From: JBOGOC01 sp050747525
GTDB lineage: Bacteria > Acidobacteriota > Polarisedimenticolia > JACPZX01 > DASXTC01
Assembly (NCBI GenBank): GCA_050747525.1
Contig: JBOGOC010000115.1
Coordinates: 1-31,228 of the forward strand
Length of the DNA stretch: 31,228 nucleotides
Direction of reading: 5' to 3'
Every line of letters begins with the position of its first letter. Position 1 is the first letter of the stretch. Both the position numbers and the translations under genes were made by a program. The notes beneath the pieces were generated by a model, which saw nothing but the letters and a program-made list of their open reading frames with translations, ran no database searches and was not told the origin of the DNA. Positions 7,700 to 15,894 of the stretch are shown one piece after another.

Positions 7700-9730
7700 A
7701 TGAGCGAGACGAAGGTCGAGTACAAACCGTTCGTTCCCAATTCCATGACCATGACGGAGTTCACCCTCAGGGCGGTGCTCCCCGGGCTGGTCATGACGCT
7801 GATCCTGGGAGCCGCCAACGCCTACCTGGGGCTGAAAGCCGGGCAGACCATCGCGGCCACCTATCCTGCCGCCGTCCTCAGCATGGTCATCATGAGGATC
7901 TGGAAGGGCTCGATTCTGGAAGAGAACCTCGCGCGAACCGCCGGGTCGATCGGAGAGTCGGTGGCTGCGGGGGCAATCTTCACGCTGCCGGCCTTCTACA
8001 TCGCGGGTGTGTGGCCCTCTTTCGCTCCGAAGGACGCCTACTGGAAGTCCACCGCCCTCATGCTGGTGGGAAGCGTGCTGGGCGTGCTCTTCGTCTCCCT
8101 GGTGCGCCGCGTGATGGTGGAGGACCACTCGCTGCCGTTCCCCGAGTCGGTGGCCGCCGGCGAGATCCACAAGGCGGGTCAACGAGGCGCGCAGGCGGCC
8201 AAGCACCTCTTCTGGAACATGGGGTTCGGCGCCCTGGTGTACTCCACGGGACTGATTCAACTGTTCGCAGCCGAGAAGAATTTCCTCGTGAACATGGGGA
8301 GCGTCGGACTGAGCAAACTCAAGCTGGGAGCTGGCGCCGCTGCCCCGACTCTGCAGACGGGCGGATTCACGAGGATTGCCGCGCCCAGCATCAGCCCCGC
8401 CTATCTGGGAGTCGGCTACATCATCGGACCCGAGCTGGCCGCGCTGAACTTCTCCGGCGGAGTGCTCGCATGGGGCCTGCTGGTGCCGCTGATCACCTTC
8501 CTGCTCGGCCCGGATCTGGCCGCTCTTCTGCCGGCGGGAGCCGGGGAAGAGGGCTGGGGGGGGCTGACGCGCCAGGTGTGGCTCTTCATCGTGCGTCCGA
8601 TCGCCGTGGGCGGGATGCTGGTGGGCACGGTGTACACCCTCTTCAAGAGGCGCAAGAGCATCTTCGGCGGGTTGTCGCGCGCCCTGGGCGAATTCAAGGC
8701 AAGGGGGGAAGACCCCGCGAAGCTGGAGCGAACCGAACGCTACATGAGCTCCAAGGTGGTCTTCATGCTCATCGCGGTCACGTTCGTCCTGATGTGCGCC
8801 CTGTACATCTACATGTCGGGGATGGTGGGAGGCGCGATCCTGGCCGCCGTGGTGATGCTGGTCGCGGGATTCTTCTTCGCCACGGTGTCGGGCTATCTGG
8901 TCGGGCTCATCGGCTCCTCCAACAATCCGATCTCGGGGCTGACCCTGTCGACTCTGATCGTGGCTGCCCTGCTGATGGTGGCGATGGGCGTGTCCGGGGC
9001 GAGCGGTGTCGTGGCGGTGCTGGCGGTCGCCTCGGTGGTGTGCGTCTCGTCGGCGGTGGCGGGGGAGCTGCTCCAGGACTTCAAGGTCGGGTACATCCTG
9101 GGCGGGACGCCGCGCACGATCCAGATCGTGGAGCTGATCGCGGTCGTGTGCGCAAGCCTGCTCATGTACTTCCCGCTCATGGTCCTGCACGAAGGGAATA
9201 TCAAGGCCGGTGGAATCGGCTTCGGCGATCCGAACCTCTCCGCCCCTCAAGCCGGGTTGATGGCGTCGCTGGCTCAGGGGATCGTGGGAGGGGACATGGC
9301 CTGGCCGCTGGTCATCGTGGGGATCCTGATGGGGGTGGCCATGATCATGGTGAAGGTCAAGAGTCCCATGCTCGTGGCCGTCGGGATGTACCTGCCGCTG
9401 ACGACCACCTCCGCGATCTTCGTGGGTGGGGTCATCCGCTGGCTCACCGACCTGTTTGCCCAGAAGAAGGGCTACAACGAAGCCCAGAAGCGCCGCGTCG
9501 AGAACACGGGGATTCTCTCAGCTTCGGGGCTGATCGCGGGTGAGGCGCTCGTGGGCCTCCTCACGGCAACGCTCGAGTACTACGACTTTGATATCCCGCA
9601 TGTCTTCGAGCATGGGTCGTACCTCGTGGGGCTGGGGGTGCTGGCCCTCATCGCCTTCGTGCTCATCAAGATTCCGCTGAACAATGCAGGCCGGGCCGAC
9701 GAGCCGGCTCCCCCCGCCGCCATGATGTGA
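7700..9730 (+). CDS. OPT-family oligopeptide/metal-chelate transporter
   Basis: 676-residue polytopic inner-membrane protein of the oligopeptide transporter (OPT) family. The N-terminus (EFTLRAVLPGLVMTLILGAANAYLGLKAGQTI) is the typical first helix pair. SIGESVAAGAIFTLPAF near residue 82, VEDHSLPFPESVAAGEIHKAG near 142 and GSSNNPISGLTLSTLI near 408 are family signatures. Members import oligopeptides or metal-peptide chelates by proton coupling. The length and ~15 helices fit a full-length bacterial member. The stop overlaps the start of the next gene, so the glycosyltransferase is probably co-transcribed from the promoter upstream. Confidence 0.92.
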   Translation: MSETKVEYKPFVPNSMTMTEFTLRAVLPGLVMTLILGAANAYLGLKAGQTIAATYPAAVLSMVIMRIWKGSILEENLARTAGSIGESVAAGAIFTLPAFYIAGVWPSFAPKDAYWKSTALMLVGSVLGVLFVSLVRRVMVEDHSLPFPESVAAGEIHKAGQRGAQAAKHLFWNMGFGALVYSTGLIQLFAAEKNFLVNMGSVGLSKLKLGAGAAAPTLQTGGFTRIAAPSISPAYLGVGYIIGPELAALNFSGGVLAWGLLVPLITFLLGPDLAALLPAGAGEEGWGGLTRQVWLFIVRPIAVGGMLVGTVYTLFKRRKSIFGGLSRALGEFKARGEDPAKLERTERYMSSKVVFMLIAVTFVLMCALYIYMSGMVGGAILAAVVMLVAGFFFATVSGYLVGLIGSSNNPISGLTLSTLIVAALLMVAMGVSGASGVVAVLAVASVVCVSSAVAGELLQDFKVGYILGGTPRTIQIVELIAVVCASLLMYFPLMVLHEGNIKAGGIGFGDPNLSAPQAGLMASLAQGIVGGDMAWPLVIVGILMGVAMIMVKVKSPMLVAVGMYLPLTTTSAIFVGGVIRWLTDLFAQKKGYNEAQKRRVENTGILSASGLIAGEALVGLLTATLEYYDFDIPHVFEHGSYLVGLGVLALIAFVLIKIPLNNAGRADEPAPPAAMM

Positions 9731-11469
9731 TGGAGACGGGCCGCAGCCGCCGCCGGCTGCTCCTGTACCTCCTGCTGGCAGGGCTGCTCGCGCGCGTGGT
9801 CTATCAGCACCAGGTCGCGGCTCTCCCGTTCTTCCAGGATCCGGTGGGGGACTCGGCCCGCCACCTCGAGCGCGCGCGGGAGATCCTGGCCGGGAATCTG
9901 CTTCCGGATCGCCCGTTCTTCTACGGCGGCATCCTCTATCCGTGGGTCCTGGCGGCGTTCGCGCTGGTGTTCGGGGCCAACCTGTATCCCGTGGTCCTGG
10001 CCCAGGCGCTGGCGGGATGCCTGCTCTCGTGGCTTCTCTACCGGCTGGCGGTAGCCTGCGTGCCGCCGGGCCGTCGGCGCGCGGGCCGAAGGGCCGGGAT
10101 GATCGCGGCGGCGCTGGCCCTCTTCTACGGCCCGCTGGCGTTTCTCGAAGCCGACATCCTGATGGTCAGCTGGACTCTTCCAGCGCTCGCGATGGCCGGG
10201 ATCCTGCTTCTGCGCGCCTGTCGCAAGGGCCGGGATCTGATAGGGCCGGCCGGGGCGGCCGGTCTCCTGCTGGCCCTGGCGGCCACCGAGCGCCCCAACC
10301 TGGTCGCGCTTCTCCCGGTGGGGGCGGTCTGGATTGCCGCTGCCTTCCCCGCGAGGGCCCGGCTGCGGGGAGCCGCCTGTCTGCTGGGCGCCTCGGCCCT
10401 CGTGCTCGCCCCCGTGGCCTGGATGAACCATGCCGCCTCGGGGCGCTGGGTGCTCCTCACCACGTCGGGAGGGATCAACTTCTCCATCGGCAATCACCCG
10501 GGGGCGCGGGGCACCTTCGAGGAGCCCTGGTCGGCCGACACGCACGCCACCGCGCGGGACACCGACCTGGAGAGCGCGAGCCAGGCCTGGGCCAGTCGGG
10601 GCGCCGGGAGTCCGCTGGACGCCGTGGAGACGTCCCGCTGGTGGTGGGCCCAGGGATGGAGCTGGGTGCGCTCGGCGCCGGCCGCCGCCGGGCGCCTGGC
10701 TGCCCGCAAGCTGGCGCTGCTCTGGAACGACCAGGAGCCGCCGAACCACCTGCACTTCGCCTTTCTCCGGGAGACGGCGCCGGCTCTCTGGCTCATGCCG
10801 ATCACCTTCGCATGGATCGCCCCGGCCGGGCTCTACGGCCTCCTGTGGCCCGGCCCGCGGCGCGGGCGCGATCAGTCCGCCACCGCGTTGCTGGCCCTGC
10901 TGGTGGCGGTCCCGATGATGACCGTGCTCCCGTTCTTCGTGGCCGATCGCTACCGCATCGCCATGGTCCCTCCGCTGATGGTCTGTGCCGGCTTCGGCCT
11001 GGAGCGGCTGGGCCGCCTGGCCAGGATCCCCGGGGGCCGGACATGGGCGGCCGGGTCGGCCGCCGCCATGGTCGTAGCCGGGTGGATCCTCGCGCGGCCG
11101 CTGCTGGAGTTCGATCGCTCGCGCGATTACTGGATGATGGCCCAGGCCTGGAAGAAGGCGGGGGCCCTGGAGGAGGCCGTGTCCGGGTACGGAAAGGCCA
11201 TCGCGCTGGCACCCGACGATGCCGTGCTCAGGAACAACCTGGGCGTGCTGCTGGCCGGGATGGGACGCGTGCCCGAGGCCGAGCAGGAATACCGGCGGGC
11301 CATCGCCCTGGATCCGTCACTGGCCTTCCCGCACAAGAACCTGGGGCTGCTGCTGGCCCGGACGGGGCGCCGGGAGGAGGCCCTCGTTCACCTCGCGAAG
11401 GCCCGCGAGAGCGAGCCGCAGGATCGGGAAATCCTGCAGGCCCTCGAAGCGATGGGGGAGACCCCTTGA
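9730..11469 (+). CDS. GT-C type membrane glycosyltransferase (PMT/ArnT-like) with C-terminal TPRs
   Basis: About 579 residues. The N-terminal ~450 residues form a multi-helix GT-C fold. The first extracytoplasmic loop carries FFQDPVGDSARH near residues 35-45, where an acidic residue serves as catalytic base in PMT/ArnT-type enzymes that use polyprenyl-phosphate sugars. The C-terminal part from about residue 465 contains two to three tetratricopeptide repeats (AVSGYGKAIALAPDDAVLRN, then AEQEYRRAIALDPSLAFPHK). The start is the ATG at 9730 or the GTG immediately before it at 9727; both overlap the transporter stop. Acceptor and sugar are not predictable. Confidence 0.82.
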   Translation: METGRSRRRLLLYLLLAGLLARVVYQHQVAALPFFQDPVGDSARHLERAREILAGNLLPDRPFFYGGILYPWVLAAFALVFGANLYPVVLAQALAGCLLSWLLYRLAVACVPPGRRRAGRRAGMIAAALALFYGPLAFLEADILMVSWTLPALAMAGILLLRACRKGRDLIGPAGAAGLLLALAATERPNLVALLPVGAVWIAAAFPARARLRGAACLLGASALVLAPVAWMNHAASGRWVLLTTSGGINFSIGNHPGARGTFEEPWSADTHATARDTDLESASQAWASRGAGSPLDAVETSRWWWAQGWSWVRSAPAAAGRLAARKLALLWNDQEPPNHLHFAFLRETAPALWLMPITFAWIAPAGLYGLLWPGPRRGRDQSATALLALLVAVPMMTVLPFFVADRYRIAMVPPLMVCAGFGLERLGRLARIPGGRTWAAGSAAAMVVAGWILARPLLEFDRSRDYWMMAQAWKKAGALEEAVSGYGKAIALAPDDAVLRNNLGVLLAGMGRVPEAEQEYRRAIALDPSLAFPHKNLGLLLARTGRREEALVHLAKARESEPQDREILQALEAMGETP

Positions 11470-11475
11470 AGCAGC

Positions 11476-11505
11476 CCGGCCCACGGCGGGAGCGCCGCGG
11501 GCCGG
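11476..11505. terminator. GC-rich hairpin between convergent genes
   Basis: CCGGCCC-A-CGGCG, loop GGAG, CGCCG-C-GGGCCGG forms a 12-bp stem with one A.C mismatch, in the 61-bp gap between the convergent ends of the glycosyltransferase and the secreted protein gene. There is no T-tract, so it may act as a bidirectional transcription barrier rather than a classical intrinsic terminator. Confidence 0.45.
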
Positions 11506-11530
11506 ATGAAGTGTCGGAGCCGATCCGGGT

Positions 11531-12085
11531 CTATCGGGTTTCGAGCCAGATCTTCACGTGCTCCTTGTCCTTGTTGACCTCGATGAGGGTGAGCGGAAGG
11601 TGAGGGCGCACCCGCTCCACCAGGTCCTGGAAGCTCCAGTTGCGCTTCGACTCGAAGACGTAGTCCATGACGTCCAGCGGGATCTTGACCTGCACGGTCG
11701 GGTCGGATGAATCCTCTTCGCGGATGTTGACGCGGAAGTAGTCGCGGTCCTTCCAGACCCTGACCTGCTCTTCGTCGCTCTCCACGGTCAGGAACTCGTC
11801 GGCTTCCATCCTGCGGATCTCGCGCCACATCTTGGCGATGTCGATCGAGTGCTCGGACTCGATCTCGGCCAGGAAGTCGCGCTTGTCGATCGAGTCGACC
11901 ACCACCTCCACCAGGGAGATCGGCAGGTTGATCTTCACGAGCCCGTGCTCGCTGCCGTCCCGATCCACCTCCACGCGCATCCAGATGACGTCGTCCGCCG
12001 CCGCCGCGGGCGCCGCTCCCGAGACCGCCAGGAGGGGGAGCGCCAGTCCCAAGGCCCACAGGGCCTGCCGGTTGATTCGCTTCAT
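11531..12085 (-). CDS. Secreted protein of unknown function
   Basis: 184 residues with a clear signal peptide (MKRINRQALWALGLALPLLAVSG, cleavage near AAAADD). The mature part is acidic and rich in alternating beta-type patterns, with two similar segments (KINLPISLVEVVVDSIDKRDF and KIPLDVMDYVFESKRNW), suggesting an internal duplication of about 85 residues. It resembles uncharacterised exported proteins of environmental bacteria; no family was recognised. GGAGGAG lies 7 bases before the ATG. It sits 85 bp downstream of the FHA-GAF-SpoIIE gene on the same strand and may be co-expressed with it. Confidence 0.75.
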   Translation of the reverse strand: MKRINRQALWALGLALPLLAVSGAAPAAAADDVIWMRVEVDRDGSEHGLVKINLPISLVEVVVDSIDKRDFLAEIESEHSIDIAKMWREIRRMEADEFLTVESDEEQVRVWKDRDYFRVNIREEDSSDPTVQVKIPLDVMDYVFESKRNWSFQDLVERVRPHLPLTLIEVNKDKEHVKIWLETR

Positions 12086-12170
12086 GATCGTCTCCTCCAG
12101 GTCGGCCTCATGGTTGGCTGGTCGGGGCCGCTCGGCAGGTTCAACGAAGGGATCGTGAATTGGTTCCTTG

Positions 12171-13847
12171 CTACGGGCGCTTGAGCACCAGAAGGGTGAC
12201 GTCGTCGTACTGAGGCTCGGTGGCGGCGAAGGCCTTGATGCTGGCCGCCACCTGGTCCTGAATCGCCGCCGCCGACTGGGTGCGCCCCTTGATGATCAGA
12301 TCGATGAGGCGCTCCTCGCCGTACTCGTCCCCGGCGGGGTTCTGGGTCTCGGTGACTCCGTCGCTGAAGGCCACCAGCATGTCGCCGGGGCCCAGCGCGA
12401 TCTCGGCGGCGGAGTGCTTGGCGCCGGGGAAGACACCCAGGATGAGGCCACTGGCCTTGAGACGTTCCACTTCGCCGCCCGAGCGCACCACGATGGGCGG
12501 GTTGTGGCCGGCGTTGAAGAACTCCACACGGCCGGAAGGGCCGTCCAGCTCTCCGTAGAAGAACGACACGAAATTGTTGGAGTGGGCCGACTGCAGGATG
12601 GTGTTGTTCAATGACGAGGCCAGGCTGGCGAGCGTGCAGGGGGTTTCCAGGTGGGCGCGGAACGAGGCGCGCACCGTGGCCATCAGCAGGGCCGCTCCCA
12701 TCCCCTTGCCCGACACGTCGCCGATGGCGAACCCGAGCCGGGAGGCCCCCCGATCGACGAAGTCGAAGTAGTCTCCTCCCACCTCGCGGCACGGGTCGTT
12801 GAACCCGGCCAGGTCGTACCCCGTGAACTGGGGGGTCCCCACGGGCAGGAGCTTCTTCTGGATCTCGGAGGCCTGCTGCATCTCCTTCTCCATGCGCTGC
12901 CTGGCGAGGGTGTCCTCGAAGCGGCTGGCGTTCTCGATCTTCACCGCGGCGATGTTGGCCAGCAGCGTGAGCAGCTTCAGATCCTCGGGAGAAAAGGTCT
13001 TCGCGGCGTTGATGGTGTCCACGTAGATGAGTCCGATCACCGCGCGGTTGTTCCACAGCGGCACGCACATGGCCGAGTGGATCCCCTGCAGCACGATGCT
13101 CTCCTTCATCTTGAAGCGATCGTCGGTCTGGGCGTCGGTGGTGAGCACCGACTGGCGGTTCTCCACCACGCTGTGGGCGATGCTGCGCGACAGCGAGATG
13201 GTCCCGCCGTAGCTCTTCTTGAGATCGCGCACCACCTTGCTCACCAGCTCGGGGGAGTCTCCCTCCAGCAGCATGAGGAAGCCGCGCTCGGCCGGGATGG
13301 CCTCGAAGACCAGATCCATGATCGCCTCGAACACCTCCTCGAGCGGCTTGTAGCTGATGAGCTCCATCCCGGCGCGCGTGAGGACCGCCAGAGTCCGGCT
13401 TTCGGCGGAGACGGCAGGAGCCGTCCTGCCGGGCGAGGCAGGCGCGGCGGTCTGCGCGCTGATCGGGTTGCTGATGATCTCCTCGAGGGGGATGGTCATC
13501 GTGGAGCTGTCGGTGTTGAGGGGCGGGCGGTCCTCGATGGCAACCTGCGGCCCCGGTTCGGCGGAAAAGAGGATGCGAGTCTCCCCGAGCGCGATCTGGT
13601 CGCCCACCTTCAGCTCGGCGGCCTGCGTGACGGGGCGCCCGTTGAGGCTGGTGCCGTTGCGGCTGCCGACGTCGGCGAGGAAGTGCTTCCCCTCGCGGTG
13701 GGTCACCTCGGCGTGGAAGCGCGACAGCGACAGGTCGAACGACAGGTTGACGTCGTTCTTGGAGCTGCGGCCTATGGAAAGCTTGTCCGCATCGATGTCG
13801 CGCCTGAAGGTGCGGCCATCGGCGGCGATGACAGTCAGGTAAGCCAC
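12171..13847 (-). CDS. FHA-GAF-SpoIIE (PP2C-type) serine phosphatase
   Basis: 558 residues with three domains. An N-terminal FHA domain (about 5-95) has LSIGRSSKNDV, SRFHAEV and SRNGTSLNG, the phosphothreonine-binding signature. A GAF domain spans about 145-310. A SpoIIE/RsbU PP2C-type phosphatase spans about 340-555, preceded by the EIQKKLLP helix. Metal-binding motifs are intact: VGGDYFDF, GDVSGKGMGAAL, FNAGHNPP, SDGVTE and DDVTLLVL. Such phosphatases dephosphorylate STAS antagonists in partner-switching pathways. The matching RsbW-like kinase and STAS protein are encoded divergently across a 222-bp intergenic region. FHA suggests input from a Ser/Thr kinase, GAF a small ligand. Confidence 0.92.
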   Translation of the reverse strand: MAYLTVIAADGRTFRRDIDADKLSIGRSSKNDVNLSFDLSLSRFHAEVTHREGKHFLADVGSRNGTSLNGRPVTQAAELKVGDQIALGETRILFSAEPGPQVAIEDRPPLNTDSSTMTIPLEEIISNPISAQTAAPASPGRTAPAVSAESRTLAVLTRAGMELISYKPLEEVFEAIMDLVFEAIPAERGFLMLLEGDSPELVSKVVRDLKKSYGGTISLSRSIAHSVVENRQSVLTTDAQTDDRFKMKESIVLQGIHSAMCVPLWNNRAVIGLIYVDTINAAKTFSPEDLKLLTLLANIAAVKIENASRFEDTLARQRMEKEMQQASEIQKKLLPVGTPQFTGYDLAGFNDPCREVGGDYFDFVDRGASRLGFAIGDVSGKGMGAALLMATVRASFRAHLETPCTLASLASSLNNTILQSAHSNNFVSFFYGELDGPSGRVEFFNAGHNPPIVVRSGGEVERLKASGLILGVFPGAKHSAAEIALGPGDMLVAFSDGVTETQNPAGDEYGEERLIDLIIKGRTQSAAAIQDQVAASIKAFAATEPQYDDVTLLVLKRP

Positions 13848-13975
13848 GAAGCCTCGTCAGTGAGTGGACCATGGTAGGAGGGGCCCCACGCCACTGTCAA
13901 CCCCCGGGGGTGCAACGCCGGCTGTGCAGCCCGGCCGCCGGGCCGGGACTTTCGTCGCCGGACGCGGCATTTTCT

Positions 13976-14004
13976 TTGACAGTGAAGGAATGGCGCGGTA
14001 CCCT
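13976..14004 (+). promoter_or_regulatory. Candidate sigma70-type promoter for the anti-sigma/STAS pair
   Basis: A perfect TTGACA at 13976-13981 and TACCCT at 13999-14004 are separated by 17 bp, 66 bp before the kinase ATG. A GC palindrome (CCGGCC, 4-base loop, GGCCGG) lies just upstream near 13931-13946. Sequence match only. Confidence 0.5.
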
Positions 14005-14069
14005 TTTTCCCGCTCAAGCACATCGCCGGGGGAGCACGTCTGCAAAACCACAACGGTCTGCACGTCGAG

Positions 14070-14507
14070 ATGACTCTCTGCAGCAGGGTGGAGCTCGCCA
14101 ACCTGGTCCATGCCGCCAGCGACGAGGTGTGCCGGCTGGCCGGGCTGGACGAGGACGCCCGGATGAACCTGGGCCTGGCCCTGCGCGAGGCCACCGTCAA
14201 CGCCGTCAAGCACGGCAACAAGATGGCCGAAGAGAAGGCCGTGGTGGTCATCTTCGACCTCAACGCCCGCCGCCTGTCGGTCAGCATCAGGGACCAGGGA
14301 GAGGGGTTCGATTTCGGGCGGGACGTGGATCCTCGGCTTCCCGAGAACCTCAACAAAACCAGCGGCCGCGGCATGTTCCTGATGAAGAACTTCGTGGACG
14401 AGGTGGTCTACACCCACGAGCCGGGGAAGGGGACGACGATCAGCCTGATCAAGAAGCTTCGCCGCAGGCAGGCCGGACGTGCGCGCAGCGGTGAATCCAG
14501 AGTATGA
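14070..14507 (+). CDS. RsbW/SpoIIAB-like serine kinase (anti-sigma factor), HATPase fold
   Basis: 145 residues of a GHKL ATPase. The N box reads EATVNAVKHGNK (about 40-51), the G1 box DQGEGFDF and the G2 box GRGMFLMKNF. The length and the absence of histidine-kinase dimerisation helices indicate an anti-sigma-type kinase that binds a sigma factor or target and phosphorylates a STAS partner. The ATG at 14070 lacks a clear ribosome-binding site and falls inside the expected first beta strand. In frame upstream is a CTG at 14040, 5 bases after GGGGGAG, so the protein may begin about ten codons earlier. The STAS gene follows after 56 bp. Confidence 0.85.
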   Translation: MTLCSRVELANLVHAASDEVCRLAGLDEDARMNLGLALREATVNAVKHGNKMAEEKAVVVIFDLNARRLSVSIRDQGEGFDFGRDVDPRLPENLNKTSGRGMFLMKNFVDEVVYTHEPGKGTTISLIKKLRRRQAGRARSGESRV

Positions 14508-14563
14508 TGCGCTCGCCCCCCGGGCTGCCCGCCGGGGGTAGGGACATAAACACAGGAGATCTC

Positions 14564-14905
14564 ATGAAAGCGACGACGCGTGACGTCGGCAAGGTCACGG
14601 TGATTGATCTCAACGGGAAGATCACCATCGGCAAGGGGGACCTGATTCTCAAGGAGGCCGTGGACGGCGTCCTCAAGTCTGGCAAGTCCCGTATCCTGCT
14701 GAATCTGGGCCAGGTCACCTACATGGACAGCGCCGGCATCGGCGAGCTGGTGGCCTGCTACAAGCGGGTCCGTGAGAAGGGTGGCGTCATGAAGCTGGTC
14801 AACCCGGCGGGCAAGGTGCAGGACCTGCTGGCACTGACCAAGCTCGAGGAGTTCTTCGAGACCCACCAGAACGAGGGCGAGGCGCTGGCCTCCTTCGCCA
14901 CCTAG
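14564..14905 (+). CDS. STAS-domain anti-sigma factor antagonist (RsbV/SpoIIAA-like)
   Basis: 113 residues forming a single STAS domain. The phosphorylation loop reads YMDSAGIGELV, with Ser56 aligned to the phosphorylated serine of SpoIIAA (Asp-Ser). The start at 14564 is set by AGGAGA 4 bases before the ATG; in-frame codons further upstream lie in non-conserved sequence. The unphosphorylated protein is expected to bind the upstream kinase and release its target. The kinase would phosphorylate Ser56 and the SpoIIE-type phosphatase across the divergent promoter region would reverse this. No sigma factor gene is nearby, so the regulated target is unknown. Confidence 0.9.
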   Translation: MKATTRDVGKVTVIDLNGKITIGKGDLILKEAVDGVLKSGKSRILLNLGQVTYMDSAGIGELVACYKRVREKGGVMKLVNPAGKVQDLLALTKLEEFFETHQNEGEALASFAT

Positions 14906-14919
14906 CCCCGGCACCCCAC

Positions 14920-15888
14920 GTGCAGGCCGTCGTTCTGCCGGGGAATGGTCAGGTGCGGGTGGAGGAGTTGCCCGAGCCTGTTCCCGGACCCGGCGAGGCC
15001 CTCCTGGAAGTCCTCGTGGCCGGCATCTGCGGCACCGATCTGCAGCTTGCCGGCGGCTACATGAGCTTTCGCGGAACGCCCGGGCACGAGTTCGTGGGAG
15101 TCGTGCGCGCCGTCTCCAGCCCCGCGGACAGGATCCTGGTCGGGTCGCGGGTGGTCGCCGAAATCAACGTCGGATGCAACGAATGCGACTGGTGCGCCCG
15201 GGGGATGGGGCGGCACTGCGCCGCCCGGACCGTGCTGGGGATCCTGGGCCGCCCTGGAGCGTTCGCGCGCAAGTTGACCCTGCCGGTATCGAACCTGCAC
15301 GTGGTCCCCGACGCCGTTTCCGATGACGAGGCGGTCTTCGTGGAGCCGCTGGCCGCCGCGTTCGAGATCCTTGAGCAGGTGCGGGTGGAGCCTTCGCACC
15401 GCGTGCTGGTCATGGGCGACGGCCGGCTCGGCCTGCTGGTGGCCCAGGTGCTGAAATCGCGCGGGGCGCAGGTGACGCTGATGGGGCGGCACCCCTCCAA
15501 GCTCCAGGTGGCGAAGACGCTGAGCCTGCCGACCTCGGAGTCGGGCCAGGCGGCGCGGCCGGTCCACGACCTGGTGGTGGACGCCACCGGATCCCCGGAC
15601 GCCCTGGATGAAGCGATCCGCTGGTGCCGGCCGCGCGGCACGGTGATTCTGAAGACCACGTGCGCCGGCAGGACGACGTTCGACGCGGCGCCCGTGGTGG
15701 TCAACGAGCTGATCCTGGTGGGCTCGCGATGCGGACGCTTCGAGCCGGCCCTCGAGGCCTTGCGCGCGCGCAGCGTGCAGGTCCTTCCGCTGGTGACGGG
15801 CGAGCGCGCCCTCGCGGACGCCCCCGAGGCCTTCGAGGCCGCGGCGCGCCCGGACGCCCTCAAGATCCTCCTTCGACCGGCTTCCTGA
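14920..15888 (+). CDS. Zinc-dependent medium-chain alcohol dehydrogenase-family protein
   Basis: 322-residue MDR enzyme. Catalytic zinc ligands are visible as Cys37 (GICGTD), His56-Glu57 (GHE) and Glu142 (VEPL). The four structural-zinc cysteines are Cys86, Cys89, Cys92 and Cys100. The Rossmann motif is GDGRLG (166-171). The pattern fits the threonine/sorbitol/alcohol dehydrogenase branch. It is slightly short for the family (usually 340-350), mainly by a compact nucleotide-binding half. Start is GTG, 14 bp after the STAS stop. Substrate not assignable. Confidence 0.88.
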   Translation: MQAVVLPGNGQVRVEELPEPVPGPGEALLEVLVAGICGTDLQLAGGYMSFRGTPGHEFVGVVRAVSSPADRILVGSRVVAEINVGCNECDWCARGMGRHCAARTVLGILGRPGAFARKLTLPVSNLHVVPDAVSDDEAVFVEPLAAAFEILEQVRVEPSHRVLVMGDGRLGLLVAQVLKSRGAQVTLMGRHPSKLQVAKTLSLPTSESGQAARPVHDLVVDATGSPDALDEAIRWCRPRGTVILKTTCAGRTTFDAAPVVVNELILVGSRCGRFEPALEALRARSVQVLPLVTGERALADAPEAFEAAARPDALKILLRPAS

Positions 15889-15894
15889 TCCTCC

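Noticed and set aside
6746..9250. Very long open frame (about 834 codons) antisense to the OPT transporter; similar long antisense frames at 14902-17601, 17498-20038 and 20368-22341
   Set aside because: They mirror strong genes on the other strand, are Arg/Gly/His/Pro rich with no domain, and arise because GC-rich codons leave few stops in the antisense frame.
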